Both the position numbers and the translations under genes were made by a program. The notes beneath the pieces were generated by a model. The model searched no databases. It worked only from the letters and a program-made list of their open reading frames with translations, and had not been told where the DNA came from. Positions 45,201-54,200 of a stretch of DNA of 64,000 nucleotides are shown one piece after another. The stretch is from positions 3,350,501 through 3,414,500 of the forward strand of contig CM076955.1 in the NCBI GenBank assembly GCA_039566865.1, read 5' to 3'. Source of the stretch: Aurelia coerulea. Its lineage: Eukaryota; Cnidaria; Scyphozoa; Semaeostomeae; Ulmaridae. Numbering within the stretch: the first letter of the stretch is position 1; every line of letters begins with the position of its first letter.

Positions 45201-48200
45201 GAGCTGCCACTATAACAGTGCCACACTTGTTTCTTGATAGTATTATATGGGTTTGTTGGTTCCCTTGGCAACAGCTTTCTATATCGAAGATTTCAAACAG
45301 TAAGGGCAGTGAGCCAGGTCAAAGAGGTCAAATTTTGAAGATTGCCTTGTAATGAGTTGGCAGCTCCATTAATGTTAGGAGCAACTAGTAATTAGCCTTA
45401 ATGAGGAAATGTCAATTGGCAACTACGCCAAATTTGATTGTTAGCCCAAATATCTCTGAATTGTTTTGATTGTATCCATTAACAATGCCTATAAATATCT
45501 CAAATGCTTCGCTGATTGTTTCGATTGTGTGCAAAAATAATGCCCATTGTTACAACATTCCTGATTCCTTGTACCTATGTAGGTAGGTAGGTAGGTGTAT
45601 TCCTTCCGGTTGGAGCAAAAGCCCCTGCATAATGTTTTCATTCTTCAAACATAAAAATGACGTCTTGGAGAGCAAAAGTCTATGGCAACTCTCCACAGTC
45701 ATTAAATAAAACTAAAAGTCTATCTCAAGTTAGACGTTTTCGACTGAAACAATTGAATTGGTCATTCGTGGCAAGTTTTTGTTGCAACGTTCAGTTCCTT
45801 TCATTCATTCATCTTTCGTTTTCAGCACAGTAAACGCTTTCAGTCAGTGTCCACCAGAACTGCTTTTCAAGGGGCCCTGGCAAAAATAACAGCTGCAAAG
45901 TAAAAAGAAACTATACAGAATATTCAACGGAGTAAACATTTTGAAAACAGGAGCAAGAAGTTTCTGTTTTAAACGGCTATTAATTTTTGCAATTTAATGG
46001 ATCAAAATTAATTATTTTAAGTTTTAAAATAGCTGTTTCCTGTGTCCCTGATTTTCAATTTCTATTGACTCATCAAAATTCTTTCTGAGCTCTGTCATTC
46101 AGAAAGCTGATAAACTGGAGTTATTTCACAGGTCGAAAATTCAAAGATTCTTTGCAGATCTACGACGAAACTAAACATTAAACACCAAGGAAGAACAGGG
46201 GAATTCGAACACTCAATGCGATAGTAAAATTAGAATCGACGCAACGAATTTATCGAGCCTGAACCAAATGAACACTAAAAGAACACGAAGATCGAGCTAA
46301 ATTCTCACTGGGGAGGCTGCCGAAGGGCAGCGAAAATTCTGAGAATGAAGTAATTAAAGGTGTAAGCGTGTTTCCCCCAGGGGGGGTACTCATTGACTTT
46401 TAGTACGGGGGGGTCCGTGCCAATATTTGGGGTCTGAAATTTTACATCAAATCAATATTTGGGGTCTGTGAATTACAACATGGACAACAATTGAATATTT
46501 GGGGTCAACAAATCTGAGGAAAGGAGGAATCCTGCAATTTGGCCCTGAAGTTGCGAATCACGAAATAAATGCTTTGGTATTATTCAAAAACTGAGAAAAA
46601 TCAAGAGGCTCAAATTGAAATCATTCAAAAACATGTAAGGGGCCCCAGAAATAGATAACAATATTTGGGGTCTCCAAAACATTAGACTCAATATTTGGGG
46701 TCCCCAAATCATTAGGCTTAATATTTAGGGGTCAGCAAAGAAAAAGTGGCACGGACCCCCCCGTATTGAAAGTTAGGGAGTACCCCCCCTGGGGTGTTTC
46801 CTCCAATTATGGTTATAAAAACTCAAAATGGGTATGAAGCTACCGGGTGTCCCATGAGAAAGTACTCCTGTTTGAAAAATCATCAAAAATTGATTATTAA
46901 ACCTTTGATAAAAAACTTTTTTTGGAGTTGTTTTATCAAAGACCCAAAAATATTCATAGATGATAAAATGTCTGCTTTTGACACAGCAAGGTAGAGAAAT
47001 TAAATGTTGAAAAAATTTATTTTGAGCAATAGTTTTGAAGCAAAATGCTCAGTCTTGTGTAAGAGTCATAATTTTCAGATTTTTCTCATTATTGAAGTCT
47101 ACAATGATAGTGCGCATTTCTTTCTGTAATTTAAGACCAAATTAGAAGCTTCACATGCACAAAAAATTGAACTGGCAATCATTAATGCTTTTTTGCAGTA
47201 TGATTCAAAACCAGGTAGCCCTAAAAAAGGCTAAATTCGCTAATTTTGAAACCAATTACAAGAATAATTATGTATTGGATAATAATATGGTCCTTGATCT
47301 AAAATAATTTACTTGAAAAAAGAAAATCGAACATCGGCTTTGTAATCAAATTTTGGTGATTTTTCAAACGGGAGTACTTTTTTTGGGACACCCAATCAAG
47401 CATTAGTACTCACCAATTTATCCAGGGCTTCTAATTGATCATCTGTCTTCGTGAGCAACGATTCTTGATATTTCTTCTTCTTTAGTAGAAGTCTTGCTTT
47501 GCTGTTAGCAAAGAAATTTTGAATATTAGCTAAGATCTCTTACGCGAGGTATCTATGTTCAAGTTAACTATCGAGGAACATTTTGAAATCAATTAGCCAT
47601 TGATTGAAGCTAAATTCTCCACGCTGGACCCAACCAAATCTGTATGCTTTTTTATCGATATTCATGCTAACTATCAAGAAAAATTTTGAGAGTGATTAGC
47701 CATGGATTGAAGCTAAATTCTCCACGCTCGACCCAACCAAATCTGTATGCTTTTTTATTGATATTCGTGCTAACTATCAAGGAACATTTTGAGAGAATTA
47801 GTCATTGATTAAAGCTAAATTCACATCGCTGGACCCAGCCAAATCTATAGACTTGTTCCCGTGCCACCCAGTAGTTTCGCAATTCAATTTTTCTCGTGGT
47901 TTTATCGGCACGGGAAATATACTGGGTGAGTCAATAAAAAGGCCTGGTGTTTGCAAAAATGTTGCTCCCTGAATATCAAAGTAATAATATTGAAGATTGT
48001 CTTGTTTTATACCCGATATGTTCAATTAGGTTCAGTAATTTACCCGGCTTTAATCGGCCATTGCTTTCCGTCGATATGCGAAATTTTTTAAAGAAATCCC
48101 TTTTCGAAAACCTGCAAAAACGAAGGAAAACGACAATTAAATTCCCCTTTTTTTTCCTTCCGAGTAAAAATGAAACTCACATGCATTCATGCATTTTGTC

Positions 48201-51200
48201 CTCTTGGGAGAATGGAAAACCCTTTAAAAAGTTATTCATACTTGGGGGAAGACTTTTTCATTCCCTCAAGAGGATAGCACGTGACAAAGTGTTCTCAAGT
48301 CATGTCTGTAAGGTAAACACATTGGGGAAACTCGCTCGTGATTTTAGCACGTTTTTCAAGGTTTCTCGAAGGGACATCTTTTAGCAAATCCCTCGTAAAA
48401 TCTTAACACAGCGACCGATTTCAACCAGGGAAAATTCTAAAAGTTATTGAACATGTTAGCTATTCAACAAGATGTTGCAAAAATTTCATTGCTTACCCGG
48501 TATATTCAGGGAGCAGGAGCCTTTCAAACGCCGGGCCTTTTTTTACTCACGCGGTTGGTGAATTAATTAAACTTTACGAAATCTTCTTGGTTGTGAAATG
48601 CCTGAAAGGGGAGCTAAAACACTCAATAATACCAGACAGACACTCTTCACACAGCACAATAAAGAAAGTGCAAATGTTCATGGGTAAGAGATATCATCCA
48701 CACATTTATTGTCATATGATTGAAAAACTTCAGTATAGGCTTGAAACCTATTTCTCATAGCTTCTAACAGAGGAGGAACGCATTTGCGTATTGTTCTGTA
48801 TGAATGAGGAGGCTCCTTACGGTTTGATCAAGTGTTTTAGGGCTTTTTTCCGGCAGCTTGAATCTAGTTTGCAACATCTGTTCTTCAACATACTGATAAC
48901 AACAGGTGACCAAAACGATACAAGGACAGTCAAATAGAGCATCGTTTTTACGTCTAACTGGTGGCATTAAGCGTGGCTTTGAATTGATCAAGGGTGTCCA
49001 TATTCAGTTTGTTGGCTTCCAAACTGTTCACTTGTTTTGACATGCAAATGCATGAAGTATAGTGAGACTGTTTCATTTTTTTGTAAACTAGGAGTTAAAG
49101 TTAGTTGACGGACATAAATAGGTAATTCAAGAGCAAGCTGCATTTGCAGGTCTAAAATTAGCCTATTGCATTTCATGATTTCGATACGCGTGTGTATATC
49201 TTTTCACGTGTGTAGGTGTTTCTTTGTCCTATTTATAGATTGCCTCTACTTAGCACATTCAAATAACTTTGATGAAGTAAAGTACAGTAAGTGCTGTAGC
49301 AGGGTTTCCTTTAGCCTGAAAACCAGACCCAAAGGTTTCCTGTTGACGTTGTGTTCGTAAATAATGACATTTCAACCCCAGGGGGACACACAGCACATGC
49401 ATGATGTATGGGGAGGTACGTCAGATATTTTTGGGTGAGAGTATTGCCGAAAGTGATATTTTCGGGTCTAAATTAATTGAACCTATGGCCATGATATCTT
49501 TTGGCAACAAATGTAGAGTCAACATGATATTTTTGGGTTCTTCAAATACAATCCTGACCTCAATTTACATTGTTTCGGGATTTTTAAAGGCCTTTAAAAA
49601 TTGTCATATCCAGTGGCTTTTGTTCATTGCTAGTGTCACTTAAAATTCGAATTTTGAGGCGTTACCATCTGAGGCTTGAGCCGACAACTTAGGCCCATAC
49701 GCCATTGCCTGGAGCACTGGGCTTTCCTTACGGTGTTGCTATGGTTTCCATATCGGACATAAAATTGAGGGAAACATTTCGTCCCAATTTTAAATGTGAA
49801 AGTCCATGAGGTGTAGTTATTGCCTCAGCCTATAAATAACAATAATTGAGAACATGTAATCAGTCCAACAAAAAACACACAAGGGCATGCTCTCTCAAGA
49901 GTTGTAGGAAATAAACTTGTAAAAAATTACAAATGTTTGCAATCCCATGGTAATCTGAATCTTAATTCCTTGCTATGCAGAGATGCAGGGATTCTTTATG
50001 GTCTGATCGAGTGTTTCGGTCCTTTTGAGGAGCATAGGTTTCAAATCTTTAAAAAGGCTGGTGTAAAATCGAGTGACCTATTTCTTTGAACTGAATGACT
50101 TCAAAGAAACTTTTGCTATTTCTCTATAATTCTACCGTTGGACTTTTCTGAAATCTTCAATATTTTCAGAATTAGAGTGTTTTTCTTCTTTTTCAAGAAT
50201 TCAGAAAAATTTTCAAAAAAACTTAAAACCATCGTAATTTCTAAACTGTTGACGCAACATAAAGTAATTTCGAAGAAAACCATAGTTCATGAATACCTAG
50301 AATATGGTATCAAGCAAAAGTCTGTCACTCATCGGGTTTATTATCTAGAAATTTGATGACGTCACATCTTCAAATGAGTTGAAATGCAAGATACGCTGTA
50401 ATTTCAAAAAATGTTCAAAATTTCTGAAAAGTCCAACGGTAGAATTATAGATAAGTATCTAAAGTTTCTTTCAAGCCATTCAATCAGAAGAAACAGGTCG
50501 TTGAATTTTACACCCACCTTTTTAAGTGGAGTTAAAGATTTGGAACCTATGCTCTTTTGAGGCATTTCCCAACCAAGGACTACATTTGAATTTTCTTAGA
50601 TTTTAAGTGCTCTTAAAAACAGCAGCAAAATCAGGAAAATATTTTAGTCCTTCTGCTATCCAGTGTATTTTGATTCATTCAAATCCATCCAGTACTGCAA
50701 TTTTTCAAATGCTGAAACCATTTTCTGTTGGTGATCACTAACAGTATGAATAACGATAAAGATGAAGCTAATGTAAGAGGCAAAAATGACACACCAATAA
50801 CATGATCCAATTCTCCGTAGGCCTTTGTTGATCGTTTGTTTGGCAATTCTTACAGTTTTAAAGACTATGGCACCTCAGCTTATATGAAACCAGTTCAATG
50901 ATAACATGTGCTAAACAGTAACTCAAAAATAGCTAGTGGTGTGTAAGATTGCTAACCAATTCTGAAAATGGTAGAGACATCTTTGTTGATTGACTTTGAT
51001 ACTCTCAAAATGGTAGGTTTGGTAGGTTCACAGGGGGTGGGGGGGGGGGGTTCTTCCATAATAAAGGTACCTGGGGATGTGCCGCAACAAAGGGTATACT
51101 TTTTCGGACTAAGGGTAGTATACTTTTTGCAATTTTGGTCTAGCAACGGTCTAGCCAAGTATCAGTTTTGACAATATGGGTTTAGCGAACGGTCATGATA

Positions 51201-54200
51201 TCATATTTGGTACAAATTTTACAATATTGGTCCAGAAAATGGTCAAAATTGGTCTAGCCAAGGGTACCATTTTCGTAAGAATTAGTCTTGCAAACGGTAC
51301 CATTTTGAATATGCTCGTGACAGACATTTAAATCTTTTTATCTGCATTTTGATCTGAAATCCTACCGGGTGAGTCAAAAAAACGTGGGGTGTTTGGCGCA
51401 CTGTGACGTTGCTTGTAGCCACCCGATCGTCATGAAATAAATTTGTCCATGCAGCAAAAGGTCTAACTTAGATTATAAGCCTAACCTCATTAAAATCGGT
51501 CACTTGGTGCATTCGTTAAAACATATTTTCTTTGTAAGGCCTTGTATGGGAGTCTTGCAAACCGATGGAATCTTTAGCCAAGGCCCTTCAGCATTTTAGC
51601 CTTACCAAAGTTACAGATACACGTGGTATTATCAGGAGAGAAAACACTATTTCCTAACTATTTCATTCTCCTCTGATAATACCATGTGTATCTGTAACTT
51701 TGGCAAGGCTAAAATGCTGAATGGCCTTGCTGGCTAAAGATTCCATCAGTTTGCAAGACTCCCATACAAGGCCTTACGAAGAAATTACGTTTTAACTAAT
51801 GCACCAAGTGACCGATTTTAATGGGGTAAGGCTTATAATCTAAGTTAGACCTTTGCTGCACGGACACATTTATTTCACGACGGTCGGGTGGCTACAAGCG
51901 ACGTCACAGTCCGCCAAACACCCCACGTTTTTTTTTACTCACCCGGTATGTGATGGCAAGATCCGAAAATCCAAAGGTCTGAGATCCACATGAAAAGATT
52001 GCCTCGGGATTGCCTCCATCCAATGATCTGGGGCCTTACAGAGTCTATAGTGTAGCACTGCAATTCTTGAAATAAAGATAACATGAAATGAACTATTCAT
52101 AATAAAAGATAAAAAATCATCAACTTACTCTTTCTTTCCATCCTTCAGCAATTCCTTGGCTACTTGGCGTTCTTTTTCGAGATTCAATGTAATCTGTCCA
52201 TGAAAAAGGAATTATATACTGAATGTCTGCAAATGTCTTTAATCATTTTAATGTAGGCAGAGCTTGCTTCTTGATGAGTCTACAGTGCCTTCTAAGGCAG
52301 CTCCTTGTTAATCCTTAATGGACAAATCCAGGGTTGATGTGATTGATGATAACACAAGATTATACTGTTATGAATGGTGTATGGTACTTTTACCACCAAT
52401 TATTGGCTTTTCTCCTCAAAATTACGCATTCAAATAAACGATTTGTGCATTGTGAGGTCATCACACGCAAAGATCTGGTAGAAACCTTTGCGTGTGATGA
52501 CCTCACAGTGAAGAGGCCACAAATGGTGGAAAGAAGTGTGATACACCCTTCATAAAAGTATCATCTTATATTTTATTATCAATCAACCTGACCCATGATT
52601 TGTCCTTTAAGAAATTCCCTCGCATATTTTGTGTCTGTTAGTTTTGCTGCCTGTACAAAAATACAAGGCCATGTAATAGCCATGCACAAGCCTTGTAGTT
52701 ATGGCCTTGTAGCCTCATTCTAGCCTAGAAAAGCCTTGTTGTAACCCTGTAAATGGCTTGAAAAATGCTAATTAGCCTTGTGGAAACCTTGTGAAAGCCT
52801 TGTGGAAACCATGCGTTAGACTGGTCGTAGCTTGGCATCTTACTGCAAGCCTTGTAATTTTCTTCAAAGTTTAGTACAAGGTCATAACAAGTTTAGCCTT
52901 GTATTTCTGTCCCGGGGGGGGGGGGTACTTGACTCTCAATTGTACGGGGGGTGCACTCCAAGAAAACAATTTTCACCCGGCTTTAGAAATTTTCCCTCGA
53001 AATGATAGCCGGCTTTAGAAAAAATCAGCGAAAAGCATATCCCAAAATGTAAAAATCGGCAAAAAGCAAACCCCTAAACGTAAAACTTCGTCGAAAAACA
53101 ATGAAATAACACGTTTGACAACTGGCTTTAGAAAAATTGCCTTCTTTTGATATCCGGCGTTAGAAAAAAGAGGCGAAAATGATACCCGGAAAGGAGTGCA
53201 CATGGCGTCAGCAAAATATACTAAGTACCCCCCCCCCCGGGATTTCTGTACAGGTGGTATCTTTTTTATTTTATAATCACTGTTTGCAGTTGTCTCTGCT
53301 GTTCATATTGCAAAATTGTACCCCTGGTGTTTGGTGGACAACTTTGAAATGCAGGGTATGTGCTTTTACATTGAAGATTAACAAATCTAGCTTTCCCGTC
53401 AGAAAGTCTTGATATCCTATCGTTTTATTGCTCTTTCCAGTCAAAAAAACTGGGAGTACATTTTTTGAGACACCAATTTTCAAGTCCAGCAACAATGACG
53501 CTGTCATCCACACCCGTTGCTTAATAGCTCTTTGTGTAGCTTGTAATGTTATTCTTTGAAACGAATCACTCTATTTCATATGGGGCTGTACCATACAAAG
53601 AAATGCATACAAATGTAATTACCTTCTTTTGGTATTGTTTTAACTTGTCCCTTTGTTGCTTTAGTGACTGAAAATAAAAAATAGATAAGTCATTATCATC
53701 ATCATAGAGTGCTAGAAAGATTTAATGTATAGCCCTGGAAGCATTAAGTTAACAAGGAACATTGTGCACTCCATATAACATCTTAGCTGAAATGATTGCA
53801 TTCTAATTTAACCAGGGGGTGCTCTCTCCTCGATTAGTTTTCAACTATTGAGAGAGTTCCTCTTTTAAATCTATTTTGTTTCTTATTCTGGATTTGTAGT
53901 ATTGTTTTGATTTCCTGTCTGCATTAATATGCTGTGAATTTTTCTGTAATATTGTAATTGTTTGTTAGCATAGTTATTTTCATTAAATTGTATGCAGTGG
54001 AATTTAAAATGAGAACTGAACTCCATGTGTTGCAAGAAACTCAAACTAACCTTGAATTTGTTATCTTCTTCCAATGTTATTGGCCTTCAATGCAGGACAA
54101 TTTGCAATATTTTGATGCACACTTTAACATGACAAGAACTCTAAAGGATTCCTAAGGATTCTTTCTATTGATAAGAATATTTGGGGCACATGAAAGACTG

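Noticed and set aside
47947..48384. 145-codon plus-strand ORF
   Set aside because: It lies wholly inside the palindromic family E MITE, has no recognisable domain and is explained by the repeat.
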